NCBI GenBank assembly: GCA_017561205.1
Contig: JAFZDL010000021.1
Coordinates: forward strand, 1-59,361
Direction of reading: 5' to 3'
DNA: 59,361 bases
Source of the DNA: Oscillospiraceae bacterium
GTDB taxonomy: Bacteria; Bacillota; Clostridia; Oscillospirales; Oscillospiraceae
The notes beneath the pieces were generated by a model. The model was not told where the DNA came from. It worked only from the letters and a program-made list of their open reading frames with translations, and made no database searches. Shown here piece after piece: positions 50,429 through 59,051 of this stretch. Each line of letters starts with the position of its first letter. The stretch's first letter is position 1. A program made the position numbers and the translations under genes.

Positions 50429-53400
50429 GAAATTAACACCGCAGCAGAGTCAAGCGGTTGAGAATCAAGGCGGTAAGCTGCTTGTTTCTGCGGCTGCGGG
50501 ATCCGGTAAGACCAAGGTTTTGGTAGATCGTCTAATGCGTTATATCCAAAACAACAATGATCCGGCAAATATTGACGACTTTTTGATTATTACATATACC
50601 AAGGCTGCAGCTGCGGAGCTGCGTGGCAAGATTGCAACCAAACTGTCAGAATTGATTGCCGCTGATCCTACTAACCGGCACCTGCAGCAACAGATGCAAC
50701 GTCTTTACCTTGCCAAAATATCAACAGTACACGGATTCTGTACAGATGTTTTGCGTCAGTATACTTATCGGCTGGATATTACCAGCGACTTTCGTGTGGC
50801 CGATGAGAGTGAGAGCGCGGAACTCCAACTGAGGGCCCTGGAGCAGACACTGGAGAATGCTTATGAGAATGCCGAAAATGATGCTGATTTTCGCGCATTG
50901 ATTGATTCTCAGGGACTTGGCAGAGATGATAAGCTTATTCCTCAGATTATTCTGAAGGTTTATGCCAGTGCAAAATGCCATATGAATCCTGAGAAATGGC
51001 TGAACTGGTGCATTGATAACGCTGCGGATAATGTGACTGGTGCTGAAGAAACACCCTGGGGCGCTTACCTGATCGCGGACTTGAAATCCTATTTGGCCTT
51101 ACAGATTGATGCAATGGAGCGCTGTGCTGTTGCGGCAGGAGCGGCAGACGGAATGGAAAAGCCTGCTGCGCTCCTTTCTGCCACAGTTGAACAACTACGT
51201 CAGTTGTATATGTACAAGACCTGGGATGAAATTGTCCAGCATAGGGACATCCAGTATGGTACGTTGACATTTTCTAAAAAATGCACTGATTTGCAGCTGA
51301 TCGATCAAATCAAGGCTGTCCGTACTGCCTGCAAGGAGGGAATCAGTAAGCGTCTTAGGAACTTTGTTGATAGTAGTGAACAGGTACTATCCGATATTTC
51401 TCTGTCCATTGACGCTGCCAGAGGGCTTGTGGGAGTTGTTAAAGCCTTTGAACAGCGGTACACGCACTTAAAGAAGAACCGTGGCATTGTAGACTTCAGC
51501 GATTTGGAGCATTATACATTGGATCTGCTTCTGGGAAAACAACGCAGTTCTGCTACCATGGTTGCAACCGAGTTGGCAGCGCAATTTCGTGAGATTATGG
51601 TGGACGAGTACCAGGATTCCAATGAGATCCAGGATGCAATTTTCGGCGCGCTGACTGTTAGAAAACAGAATTGTTTTATGGTTGGTGATGTGAAACAGTC
51701 CATCTATCAGTTTCGCCTCGCCAACCCTGGGATTTTTATCGAAAAGTATAATACATATCTGGAAGCGGAAGATGCAAAACCGGGAGAGGGAAGACGTGTT
51801 CTGCTTAACCACAACTTCCGTTCTTCGGGTGGAGTCATCGAAGCTGTCAACGATGTATTCCGCCATTGTATGTCGCCGGAAGTGGGCGGACTTGATTACG
51901 GTGAGGCAGAACTGCTGCGCGAAGGAATTCCGCATATACCGTTGAATGAGCCGGAGGTTTCTTTATACGGTGTTGAAGTGGAGAACGATACCTATGCTGA
52001 GGAGGCATCCTTTGTTGCAGATAAGATTTGCGAACTTTTGCATGGAACGCATTATGTGCGAAGCGGAGAAACGCTAAGGTCGATTACACCGGATGATATT
52101 GTAATTTTGTTGCGTAGTCCCGGTTCTGTAGGCGGTGAGTTCCGGCTTGCCTTGCAATCGCGAGGTATTCGCTGTTTTACTGGCGAGCAGACTGATTTGC
52201 TCCAGACAGAAGAAATTACAGCTATTCGTTCTATCTTAGAGATTATTGACAATCCTCTACAAGACATTCCATTGACCGCAGTATTGACAAGTCCTGTATT
52301 TGGTTATACAGCTGAAGATTTGGCGATTTTGCGCAGCACAAATCGAAATGCGGACATCTATACACTGTTAGCTTCTACAACTGACGAAAAGAGTAGGAGA
52401 TTTATTAAAACACTAGCTTATTTACGTCAGACAGCCAGAATGTCCAGCCTAACTGAACTGATCTCTGCAGTTTATACACGAACAAATCTGCTGAGTATTT
52501 ACTCCGCAATGCCGGATGGAGCAGAAAAAATGGACAATCTGCAGACCTTCTTCCAAATTGCGTCCGATTATGAGAACAATGGGCCAAAAGAACTCAGCCG
52601 CTTTTTGGAGTATTTAACCGCGTTGGAGGAACGAGGACTTGCGGGCAATGCGCAACGGACATCCGGCGGCGTAACTATTATGAGTATTCATAAATCCAAG
52701 GGCCTGGAGTTCCCGGTCGTATTTCTTTGTGGCTTATCCAGAGGATTTAACCAGGAAAGCGCCCGCGGACAGGTTCTCTGCGATAAAGATTTGGGATTGG
52801 GCCTTGGTTGTGTGGATGCTAAGCTTCGCATCAGATATCCGACCCTTGCAAAACAGGCAATCAGTGTGAAGATCCAGCGGGATAGTATTTCTGAGGAGCT
52901 TCGCGTACTGTATGTAGCGATGACCCGGGCAAGAGATCGGCTGATTATGACCTATGCGGATAAAAAGTTGGGTGATAAGCTACAGAATATTGCTATGCGC
53001 CTGGATTTGACTGATAGAAAACTTTTGTCAGCTGATGTTGATTGTCCCGGTGACTGGATTCTGCAAACTGCCCTTACAAGGACAGAATCCGGCGCTTTCT
53101 TTACACTTAGCGGTCACCCAGATTGCGCAAGTATGCGGGAAAGCATTTGGGAAATAGCTGTTGTTAGGGCCTCCCAAATGCAAGGACATTCTGTATCGGA
53201 AAAGGATGAGCAACCGCAACTGCGGACTGATGTTATAGAAAAACTGTCTGCTGATCTAAGCTTCAAATACAGCTATGCAGGCGCAATGATGATACCCTCC
53301 AAGCTGACGGCAACACAGTTGAAAGGTCGCATTTTGGACACTGAGATTGCAGACGGCTCCAATGAAACAGCGCTAATAGCATTCCGAAAGCCTGGCCCAA

Positions 53401-53921
53401 CTGTGAAGAAAAATGGCAAAATTTTAGGCACTGCAACCCATACGGTTATGCAATATATAGCCCTTGACAGATGTAATAATGTGAAGGAAATCGAAGCCGA
53501 ACTGGATAGACTGGTCAAGGAACAAAGAATCACTAAAGAGCAGGCCGATATGGTGGATTGCAGCAAGATTGCGGCTCTGTTTGACACACCTGTCGGAAGC
53601 AAATTGCAGCAGGCGCAAAACGTGCTGAGGGAATTTAAATTCTCTGTTTTGGAAGATGCTGCCAAGTTTTATTCAGGTGCAATCGGGGAACAAATTCTGT
53701 TTCAAGGTGTTGTTGACTGCGCTATCCTGGAGGATGATGGCATTACGGTTTTGGATTTTAAGACGGATCATGTAACAGCGGAAACATTGGAGAAGATTTC
53801 TCAAAAATATCGGTCTCAGGTCATTTCCTACGCTGATGCGCTATCAAAAATTTTCAAAAAACCGATAAAGTCTGCAATGCTGTATTTCTTTGCGTTAAAT
53901 AAATTTGTTGATGCAATATAA
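50421..53921 (+). CDS. addA: AddA helicase-nuclease subunit
   Basis: A 1166-residue UvrD-like helicase with C-terminal nuclease. LTPQQSQAVENQGGKLLVSAAAGSGKTKVLVDRL (Walker A near residue 28), IMVDEYQDSNEIQ (Walker B), GDVKQSIYQFRLANP, VTIMSIHKSKGLEFPVVFLCGL and ELRVLYVAMTRARDRLIM (motif VI) are all intact. The nuclease end has GTATHTVMQY, a GQ/EIL segment and VLDFKTDHV. With AddB it resects broken ends for RecA loading. Confidence 0.97.
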   Translation: MAEKLTPQQSQAVENQGGKLLVSAAAGSGKTKVLVDRLMRYIQNNNDPANIDDFLIITYTKAAAAELRGKIATKLSELIAADPTNRHLQQQMQRLYLAKISTVHGFCTDVLRQYTYRLDITSDFRVADESESAELQLRALEQTLENAYENAENDADFRALIDSQGLGRDDKLIPQIILKVYASAKCHMNPEKWLNWCIDNAADNVTGAEETPWGAYLIADLKSYLALQIDAMERCAVAAGAADGMEKPAALLSATVEQLRQLYMYKTWDEIVQHRDIQYGTLTFSKKCTDLQLIDQIKAVRTACKEGISKRLRNFVDSSEQVLSDISLSIDAARGLVGVVKAFEQRYTHLKKNRGIVDFSDLEHYTLDLLLGKQRSSATMVATELAAQFREIMVDEYQDSNEIQDAIFGALTVRKQNCFMVGDVKQSIYQFRLANPGIFIEKYNTYLEAEDAKPGEGRRVLLNHNFRSSGGVIEAVNDVFRHCMSPEVGGLDYGEAELLREGIPHIPLNEPEVSLYGVEVENDTYAEEASFVADKICELLHGTHYVRSGETLRSITPDDIVILLRSPGSVGGEFRLALQSRGIRCFTGEQTDLLQTEEITAIRSILEIIDNPLQDIPLTAVLTSPVFGYTAEDLAILRSTNRNADIYTLLASTTDEKSRRFIKTLAYLRQTARMSSLTELISAVYTRTNLLSIYSAMPDGAEKMDNLQTFFQIASDYENNGPKELSRFLEYLTALEERGLAGNAQRTSGGVTIMSIHKSKGLEFPVVFLCGLSRGFNQESARGQVLCDKDLGLGLGCVDAKLRIRYPTLAKQAISVKIQRDSISEELRVLYVAMTRARDRLIMTYADKKLGDKLQNIAMRLDLTDRKLLSADVDCPGDWILQTALTRTESGAFFTLSGHPDCASMRESIWEIAVVRASQMQGHSVSEKDEQPQLRTDVIEKLSADLSFKYSYAGAMMIPSKLTATQLKGRILDTEIADGSNETALIAFRKPGPTVKKNGKILGTATHTVMQYIALDRCNNVKEIEAELDRLVKEQRITKEQADMVDCSKIAALFDTPVGSKLQQAQNVLREFKFSVLEDAAKFYSGAIGEQILFQGVVDCAILEDDGITVLDFKTDHVTAETLEKISQKYRSQVISYADALSKIFKKPIKSAMLYFFALNKFVDAI

Positions 53922-53928
53922 ATAGTTA

Positions 53929-53960
53929 CCGCCGAAGGGAGTTCCCTTCGGCGGTTTGCC
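53929..53960 (+). terminator. addA terminator
   Basis: CCGCCGAAGGGA (53929-53940), GT, TCCCTTCGGCGG (53943-53954), then TTTGCC; it lies between addA and the convergent Asn/Gln-rich gene and may serve both. Confidence 0.85.
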
Positions 53961-53961
53961 T

Positions 53962-54069
53962 TTAGCGGCTGTTTCTGTTCTGATTGTTGTTCTGATTCTG
54001 GTTGTTGTTCTGGTTCTGGTTGTTGTTCTGGTTCTGGTTGTTGCTCTGATTCTTGTTCTGGTTATTCAT
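53962..54069 (-). CDS. Asn/Gln-rich 35-residue peptide at the spoVA locus
   Basis: A complete small gene: ATG at 54069, eight bases after GGAGG, stop TAA at 53964-53962. Of 35 residues, 29 are Asn or Gln, in an irregular NQN/NNNQ pattern; the others are Met, one Lys, two Ser and two Arg, with basic residues at the C-terminus (QNRNSR). The codons AAC and CAG dominate, giving a GTT/CTG triplet-like tract on the plus strand. It sits 56 bases downstream of spoVAE on the same strand, so it may be a small spore component akin in composition to Gln/Asn-rich gamma-type SASPs, but there is no clear homology to those. A small palindrome, TTGGG-GTAA-CCCAA, precedes it. Confidence 0.7.
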   Translation of the reverse strand: MNNQNKNQSNNQNQNNNQNQNNNQNQNNNQNRNSR

Positions 54070-54125
54070 CGTAAATTCCTCCGTTTGTATCATTTGGGTT
54101 ACCCCAAGATAGTATACCCATACAT

Positions 54126-54482
54126 TTAGGATTTATCCTTGGCCTTAAAAATCAAACTTACCAACAAACCAGCTACGATTGCGGCAGTGATACCGCCGGC
54201 AGTTGCCTTTAATCCGCCGGTGAAAATACCAATTACCCCATCTTCAGATATAGCTTCCTTTACACCTTTAGCAAGAGTGTACCCAAATCCGGTGAGAGGA
54301 ACAGTTGCGCCTGCACCGGCAAAATCGGCCAGTGGTTTGTATAACCCGATTCCGCCCAAAATCACACCGGCCACAACATAACTCACCAAAATTCTGGCTG
54401 GTGTCAGTTTTGTTTTGTCAATGAGAATTTGACCGATGACACAAAGAATGCCTCCTACAATAAATGCCTTAAAATAATCCAT
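54126..54482 (-). CDS. spoVAE: Stage V sporulation protein AE
   Basis: A 118-residue integral membrane protein; ATG at 54482 after CGGAGGATAAA, which overlaps the end region of spoVAD. FIVGGILCVIGQILIDKTKLTPARILVSYVVAGVILGGIGLY and GATVPLTGFGYTLAKGVKEAI are the SpoVAE (EB) signatures, with about four membrane helices. Part of the channel that imports dipicolinic acid into the spore and releases it on germination. Confidence 0.93.
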   Translation of the reverse strand: MDYFKAFIVGGILCVIGQILIDKTKLTPARILVSYVVAGVILGGIGLYKPLADFAGAGATVPLTGFGYTLAKGVKEAISEDGVIGIFTGGLKATAGGITAAIVAGLLVSLIFKAKDKS

Positions 54483-54483
54483 T

Positions 54484-55497
54484 TTATCCTCCGCAAACAG
54501 AAACTGCGTGACATACGCCTGGAATCGGCAATCCCTGTTGCGTTGAAACCGGTGAAAGCAGGGCACCTGTACCGCAGAATAGAATTCTTTTTAACTTCCC
54601 GTTATCCAGTTGGTTCAATAGATGACCACAAAGCACAATGGCGCTGCACCCGCAGCCGGAACCGCCGGAGTGTACATCCTGTTTCAGCAGATCAAATACC
54701 TGTGTTCCGCAATCCATCAGTTTCCCGCCAAGGGATATGCCTTCTTTTTGCGCAAGTGTTAGAAGCGCTTCTTTACCCAGTTGCCCTAAGTCGCCAGTCA
54801 CGATCAAATCAAAATCTTCAGCAGTGGTTTTTAGGTCTTCAAAATGGGTACGAATTGTCGCAAGGGCTGCAGGGGCCATCGCAGGCCCCATATTGTTTGC
54901 ATCTTTGATTCCCAAGTCCGTTACGGCACCAATTGTGCAAGCTGTGATCTTTGGACCTTTTCCATCGGTACAAACAAGGGCTGCACCGGAACCGGTTACA
55001 GTCCATTGCGCTGTTGGCGGTCTCTGTCCACCGTACCCAAGAGGGAAGCGGTATTGTCGCTCAGAGCTGGCAAAATGCGAGGAGGTCATTGCCACAACCT
55101 TGTCAAAAAATCCGCCCCCAACAGCCATAGATGCCAACAGAAGACTTTCTGACATAGTGGAACAGGCTCCGTACAATCCAATATGTGGTATCCCTGTATT
55201 TCGCAGCGTGAAGGAAGAACCGATACATTGGTTCAGCAGATCTCCGGAAAAGACTAATCCAAAATCGCGCTTAGGTATCCCGGCTTTTTTACTTAGCTGC
55301 TCCAATGCGATTTGCTGCATCCTTTTTTCTGCTTGTTCCCAGGTTTTTTCACCGAAATAGGAATCTTGTTTTGTAATATCAAAGCTGCTTGATAAAGGAC
55401 CTTCCGATTCTTTTTTTCCGGCAACACTAGCCCAGGTGGTGATAACCGGCGGCTTATCCAGAATAAAGCTGTGTTTTCCGCACTTTTGATTTCCCAT
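54484..55497 (-). CDS. spoVAD: Stage V sporulation protein AD
   Basis: A 337-residue thiolase-fold protein that binds dipicolinic acid. The ATG at 55497 starts MGNQKCGKHSFILD. LNQCIGSSFTLRNTGIPHIGLYGACSTMSESLLLASM is the thiolase-like core with the family's Cys, then TSSHFASSERQYRFPLGYG and HSGGSGCGCSAIVLCGHLL. It precedes spoVAE by one base; spoVAC, normally the first gene, is missing here. A CATAATA element at 55524-55518 (minus strand) resembles a sigma-F/sigma-G -10 box, but no -35 was clear. Confidence 0.95.
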   Translation of the reverse strand: MGNQKCGKHSFILDKPPVITTWASVAGKKESEGPLSSSFDITKQDSYFGEKTWEQAEKRMQQIALEQLSKKAGIPKRDFGLVFSGDLLNQCIGSSFTLRNTGIPHIGLYGACSTMSESLLLASMAVGGGFFDKVVAMTSSHFASSERQYRFPLGYGGQRPPTAQWTVTGSGAALVCTDGKGPKITACTIGAVTDLGIKDANNMGPAMAPAALATIRTHFEDLKTTAEDFDLIVTGDLGQLGKEALLTLAQKEGISLGGKLMDCGTQVFDLLKQDVHSGGSGCGCSAIVLCGHLLNQLDNGKLKRILFCGTGALLSPVSTQQGLPIPGVCHAVSVCGG

Positions 55498-55573
55498 AAT
55501 AGCACCGTCCTTTTTGCTATTATGCTGCAAATTTTAAAGAATATAATAAAAAACTGCCAACGCTCCGGTGTTT

Positions 55574-56056
55574 TTACTTATGGTATTTACTGCCTGCTTG
55601 AATTGCCTCAGCACGGTAGAGTTGCTCCAGTACCATTACCCTCGCCAAATGATGGGGGAAGGTCATAGGACTCATGGAAAGTTTGAAATCTGCTATTTCT
55701 TTGAGCCGTGGTGCCATACCGAAGGAAGAACCTATCAGAAAGCAGCCGCAGCTTTTACCCGATAACTTCACATCTTTTATCTTCTCAGCCAGCGCTTCGG
55801 AGGACAGCAGTTTACCTTCCGGTGTGAGCGTGCAAAACCAGGCACCTTTTGGAACCTTAGCTAAAATAGTATCCGCCTCTTTTTCCAATGCGGCATGGAT
55901 CTCTGCTTGAGAAGGATTCTCCGGTAGCCGCACTTCAGAAAGTTCAATCAGATTGAACTGACAGTAGCCTTTTATTCTCTTTTCGTACTCAGCGGCAGCA
56001 GATAAGTAGAATTTTTCTTTCAGCTTGCCCATTGCGATCAGAGTGATATCAAACAT
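55574..56056 (-). CDS. rlmH: 23S rRNA pseudouridine1915 N3-methyltransferase
   Basis: A 160-residue SPOUT methyltransferase. FDITLIAMGKLKEKFYLSAAAEYEKRIKGYCQFNLIEL at the N-terminus, FLIGSSFGMAPRLKEIADFKLSMSPMTFPHHLARVMVLEQLYRA with the SAM knot, and the C-terminal SKYHK are diagnostic. It acts on assembled 70S ribosomes. Only a weak hairpin with TTTTTT follows the stop (near 55556-55574) and may end transcription before spoVAD. Confidence 0.97.
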   Translation of the reverse strand: MFDITLIAMGKLKEKFYLSAAAEYEKRIKGYCQFNLIELSEVRLPENPSQAEIHAALEKEADTILAKVPKGAWFCTLTPEGKLLSSEALAEKIKDVKLSGKSCGCFLIGSSFGMAPRLKEIADFKLSMSPMTFPHHLARVMVLEQLYRAEAIQAGSKYHK

Positions 56057-56102
56057 TTCACCACATCCTTTTCTTTAGTATATCATAAAGAATCGAAAAA
56101 GA

Positions 56103-56363
56103 CTATGCTTTCTTCTTTTGAAGTTGGTATTTTTTACGGGTTGCCTGACCGCCGCGGATATGCCGCTCAGCCTTGTTTAAGTTCAACACCTGTCGTACCT
56201 GCTGATAGAGCGTTTTGTTGTATTGTGGGAGTCTTTGGGAAAGGTCTTTATGTACCGTGGATTTGGAAATGCCGAAGTGTTTGGCTGCACTGCGAACGGT
56301 GGCGCCGGTTTCTATAATATACACGGCCAACGCGCAGGCTCTTTCCTCGATGGTATCTGTCAT
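56103..56363 (-). CDS. spoIIID: Sporulation transcription factor SpoIIID
   Basis: An 86-residue DNA-binding regulator; ATG at 56363 after GGGAGGGAATGAT. IEERACALAVYIIETGATVRSAAKHFGISKSTVHKDLSQRLP is the SpoIIID helix-turn-helix, and LNLNKAERHIRGGQATRKKYQ is the conserved basic C-terminal helix that adds minor-groove contacts. In B. subtilis it tunes the mother-cell sigma-E regulon. Divergent from ltaE; upstream of rlmH on the same strand. Confidence 0.96.
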   Translation of the reverse strand: MTDTIEERACALAVYIIETGATVRSAAKHFGISKSTVHKDLSQRLPQYNKTLYQQVRQVLNLNKAERHIRGGQATRKKYQLQKKKA

Positions 56364-56426
56364 ATCATTCCCTCCCTGCATATGTCTGCCGAAAACAGAT
56401 TATGATTTGTGCAGGGGAAATATGAC

Positions 56427-56455
56427 TTGACATATTATAGCGCATTTCGTAAAAT
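56427..56455 (+). promoter_or_regulatory. ltaE promoter
   Basis: TTGACA (56427-56432), 17-base spacer, TAAAAT (56450-56455). Confidence 0.75.
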
Positions 56456-56483
56456 ATTAGTATTCATAGTAGGAGTGTATAAA

Positions 56484-57527
56484 ATGCGTTATTTTAACAA
56501 CGATTATAATGAAGTCTGCCATCCGGCGATTCTCAGCGCATTCGCGGAAAATGCCAGTGTTCAGATGCCCGGCTACAGTGAGGATACCTGTTGCAGGGAA
56601 GCGGCGGAACTGATCCGTAAGAAATGTGATGCGCCCAATGCAGCGGTGCATTTTTTGGTTGGTGGCACACAGACCAATCTGACCGTAATTGCCGCAGCTT
56701 TACGCCCGCATCAGGGTGTGATTGCGGCGGAATCCGGTCATATCAGTGTTCACGAAACCGGTGCCATTGAGGCCACCGGGCATAAGGTCATTACTCTGCC
56801 CTCTAAGGACGGGAAGGTAGATCCTGCGCTTGCGAAAAAGGTTGTAGAAAATCAAAGCCGTTCTGTGGATGCCGAGCATATCGTGCAGCCCAAGATGATC
56901 TACATTTCCAATCCCACGGAATACGGCACGCTGTACTCTTTGGCAGAATTGCAAGAACTGTCCGCACTGTGCAAAGAGAAGGGACTTTTCCTTTTCGTTG
57001 ACGGCGCTCGCATGGGCTATGGTTTGGCGGCAAAGGGTAATGATATCACCCTGGCGGACTATGCAGAATACAGCGATGCTTTCTATATCGGCGGCACTAA
57101 GGTGGGGGCAATGTTTGGCGAAGCAGTAGTAATTCCCAATCCTGCTATTGCAGAGGACTTCCGCTATTTGATGAAGCAGCGGGGTGGCATGCTGGCAAAG
57201 GGTTGGCTGCTGGGTTTGCAGTTTAAGACATTGTTTGAAAACGATCTGTATTTTGCGATTTCTGCCCACGCAGATCAGATGGCTGACAAGCTCCGCAAAG
57301 CTTTGACCGATTTGGGTTATGCGCTCTATTTGCCCGGAACTACCAACCAGGTGTTTGTGACCCTTCCGGACAAGCTGTTAAATGAACTAGGTGAGGAATT
57401 TACCTTTGCAGTCTGGGAAAAGCCGGATGAAAAGCACACAACTGTGCGGTTTTGCACCAGTTGGGCAACCACCGATGAAAATGTAGATGCCCTTTGTGCG
57501 GCACTTAAGAATTTATCCAAGTGTTAA
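56484..57527 (+). CDS. ltaE: Low-specificity L-threonine aldolase
   Basis: A 347-residue PLP enzyme (beta-eliminating lyase family) cleaving threonine/allo-threonine to glycine and acetaldehyde. ATG at 56484 follows AGGAGTGTATAAA; the longer frame from 56409 would cover the promoter. FNNDYNEVCHPAIL, HFLVGGTQTNLTVIAA, GHISVHETGAIEATGHK, FVDGARMGYGLAA (PLP Asp and Arg) and YIGGTKVGAMFGE (Schiff-base Lys) are visible. Glycine formed here would feed one-carbon and purine synthesis. Confidence 0.92.
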   Translation: MRYFNNDYNEVCHPAILSAFAENASVQMPGYSEDTCCREAAELIRKKCDAPNAAVHFLVGGTQTNLTVIAAALRPHQGVIAAESGHISVHETGAIEATGHKVITLPSKDGKVDPALAKKVVENQSRSVDAEHIVQPKMIYISNPTEYGTLYSLAELQELSALCKEKGLFLFVDGARMGYGLAAKGNDITLADYAEYSDAFYIGGTKVGAMFGEAVVIPNPAIAEDFRYLMKQRGGMLAKGWLLGLQFKTLFENDLYFAISAHADQMADKLRKALTDLGYALYLPGTTNQVFVTLPDKLLNELGEEFTFAVWEKPDEKHTTVRFCTSWATTDENVDALCAALKNLSKC

Positions 57528-57561
57528 TTGCGTATAGTTATTCCTGAAAGGGGAGAGAAGA

Positions 57562-58806
57562 TTGATAGAAGTGAACAAAAAGTTGCTTTGGCGGATTTTT
57601 TGGGGCGTTTGCGGCTGTATTGTGTTGTACTGGTTACTGCACGATGCTGAACGCGTAAGGGCTTTCAAAACGACGCTTTCCGAAGTGTTCTCGCCGTTCA
57701 TCTTAGGTGGCGTGCTGGCTTTTATTTTGAATGTGCCTATGCGTTTTCTTGAGAATACTCCGTTTAAGAAGATTAAAAAACCGGTCTTGCGACGGGCACT
57801 TGCAGTTGTATTAACGTTCATTTTCCTTTTGTTGGTAGTAACATTGGTGGTTTGGTTGTTGGTTCCTCAGCTGATCAATACGCTGAATGCTTTGATTCCT
57901 GCCCTAATTGACTTTGCCACGCGGTTGGAAACCGGTTTGCGGAATTTGCTGAAAGAAAATCCGACAGTATTGGAATGGCTTAATGCTAATACGGATTTTG
58001 AAACGGTGAACTGGAGTTCTCTAATAAAGGATGCACTTTCCGGGTTTGGCAATTTGGCTTCTTCTGTATTTGGAAGTGCTATTACTGCTATCAGCAGTGT
58101 GTTTTCCGGAGCGTTTAATGCAGTGATTGCCCTTGTATTCTGCATCTATTGTCTGTTCCAAAAGGAAACCCTGGCCCGTCAAGGCAGAAAGCTTCTCTAT
58201 GCTTATTTTAAGGAAAGCTTTGCTGACGGCGTAATTCGTGTGTTCCGTCTGACCAACAGCACATTCTCCAATTTCCTGTCCGGACAGTGTATTGAGGTGT
58301 GCATTCTGGGTTCGCTGTTTGCCGTTTGTATGGCAATCTTCCGGATGCCCTTCATTCCGCTAATCAGTGTGGTGATTGCAGTAACGGCTTTTATTCCCAT
58401 CGTGGGTGCCTGGACCGGCTGTATTCTCGGCGCATTCCTGATTTTTGTGCAGGATCCTATGTTGGCTGTTTGGTTTGTTGTGATGTTCCTGGTAATCCAG
58501 CAAATTGAGAACAATTTGATCTATCCCCGTGTTGTGGGTACATCGGTTGGTCTGTCCGGAATGTGGGTGCTGGTTGCAGTGTCTGTCGGCGGTGAGCTGA
58601 TGGGCGTTGCCGGTATGTTCCTAATGATTCCGATAGCTTCTGTGTTGTACACTCTGTGCAAAGAAATTGTCAATCATAAATTGGCAGATTCTGCAGTAGA
58701 TGAAGCAAAGCTAGAACCCCAACCTCCGGAACTGAAATCCCCAATCAAGGTGAACCGAGAAAAGCGAAAACTGCGCAAGCTGTTGAATTTGAAAAAACAA
58801 AGATAA
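57562..58806 (+). CDS. AI-2E/YtvI-family membrane transporter
   Basis: A 414-residue polytopic protein of the AI-2E transporter superfamily with eight or so membrane helices. FILGGVLAFILNVPMRFLE near the N-terminus, the large extracellular segment (about 115-165), SNFLSGQCIEVCILGSLFAV and LVIQQIENNLIYPRVVGTSVGLSGMWVLVAV near the C-terminus are family motifs. Members include sporulation protein YtvI and Na+/H+ antiporters; the substrate is not predictable. Starts with TTG at 57562 after GGGGAGAGAAGA. C-terminal 45 residues are a basic cytoplasmic tail. Confidence 0.88.
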   Translation: MIEVNKKLLWRIFWGVCGCIVLYWLLHDAERVRAFKTTLSEVFSPFILGGVLAFILNVPMRFLENTPFKKIKKPVLRRALAVVLTFIFLLLVVTLVVWLLVPQLINTLNALIPALIDFATRLETGLRNLLKENPTVLEWLNANTDFETVNWSSLIKDALSGFGNLASSVFGSAITAISSVFSGAFNAVIALVFCIYCLFQKETLARQGRKLLYAYFKESFADGVIRVFRLTNSTFSNFLSGQCIEVCILGSLFAVCMAIFRMPFIPLISVVIAVTAFIPIVGAWTGCILGAFLIFVQDPMLAVWFVVMFLVIQQIENNLIYPRVVGTSVGLSGMWVLVAVSVGGELMGVAGMFLMIPIASVLYTLCKEIVNHKLADSAVDEAKLEPQPPELKSPIKVNREKRKLRKLLNLKKQR

Positions 58807-58807
58807 A

Positions 58808-58841
58808 CATAAAGGCGATGGAGTGCTCCATCGCCTTTATG
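58808..58841. terminator. Bidirectional terminator
   Basis: ATAAAGGCGATGGAG, TG, CTCCATCGCCTTTAT: a 15-bp stem between convergent genes; its right side includes the stop codon of the small minus-strand gene. Confidence 0.88.
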
Positions 58842-58992
58842 TTTGCGAAAATTCATAATTTTCAAACTTCAGCCGATCACCTACATCAACCCCGAAGGGT
58901 AGCAGTGCAATGGCAACCTCGGAAACAACACCTGTGTCATCGTACTTGACAAAGGCATAATCACCGCGAATATCGATAACAGTGCAAAGCAT
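58837..58992 (-). CDS. Small protein of unknown function (51 aa)
   Basis: Complete frame, ATG at 58992 after AGGAGGTAATT, stop within the downstream terminator. The protein opens MLCTVIDIRGDYAFVKYDDT and continues with EVAIALLPFGVDVGDRLKFENYEF. This is a compact all-beta pattern with alternating hydrophobics, resembling a small SH3/KOW-like barrel or the HypC-like fold (short N-terminal MC near the start, VDVGDRL resembling a barrel-closing turn). That resemblance is inference. It lies behind the pyruvate:ferredoxin oxidoreductase gene and its terminator, so read-through could couple them. Confidence 0.7.
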   Translation of the reverse strand: MLCTVIDIRGDYAFVKYDDTGVVSEVAIALLPFGVDVGDRLKFENYEFSQT

Positions 58993-59011
58993 AATTACCT
59001 CCTGTTGTAAA

Positions 59012-59037
59012 GGCCCACCCTCTTGTGAGGGTGGGCC
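59012..59037 (-). terminator. Terminator of the oxidoreductase gene
   Basis: GGCCCACCCTC, a four-base loop and GAGGGTGGGCC, an 11-bp GC stem; on the minus strand TTTACAAC follows. Confidence 0.8.
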
Positions 59038-59051
59038 CGATGTTTATAGGA

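Noticed and set aside
53962..54066. Tandem GTTGTTCTG-like tract resembling a microsatellite or CRISPR remnant
   Set aside because: There are no spacers of constant size, and the tract is the coding sequence of an in-frame Asn/Gln-rich peptide with its own ribosome binding site and stop.
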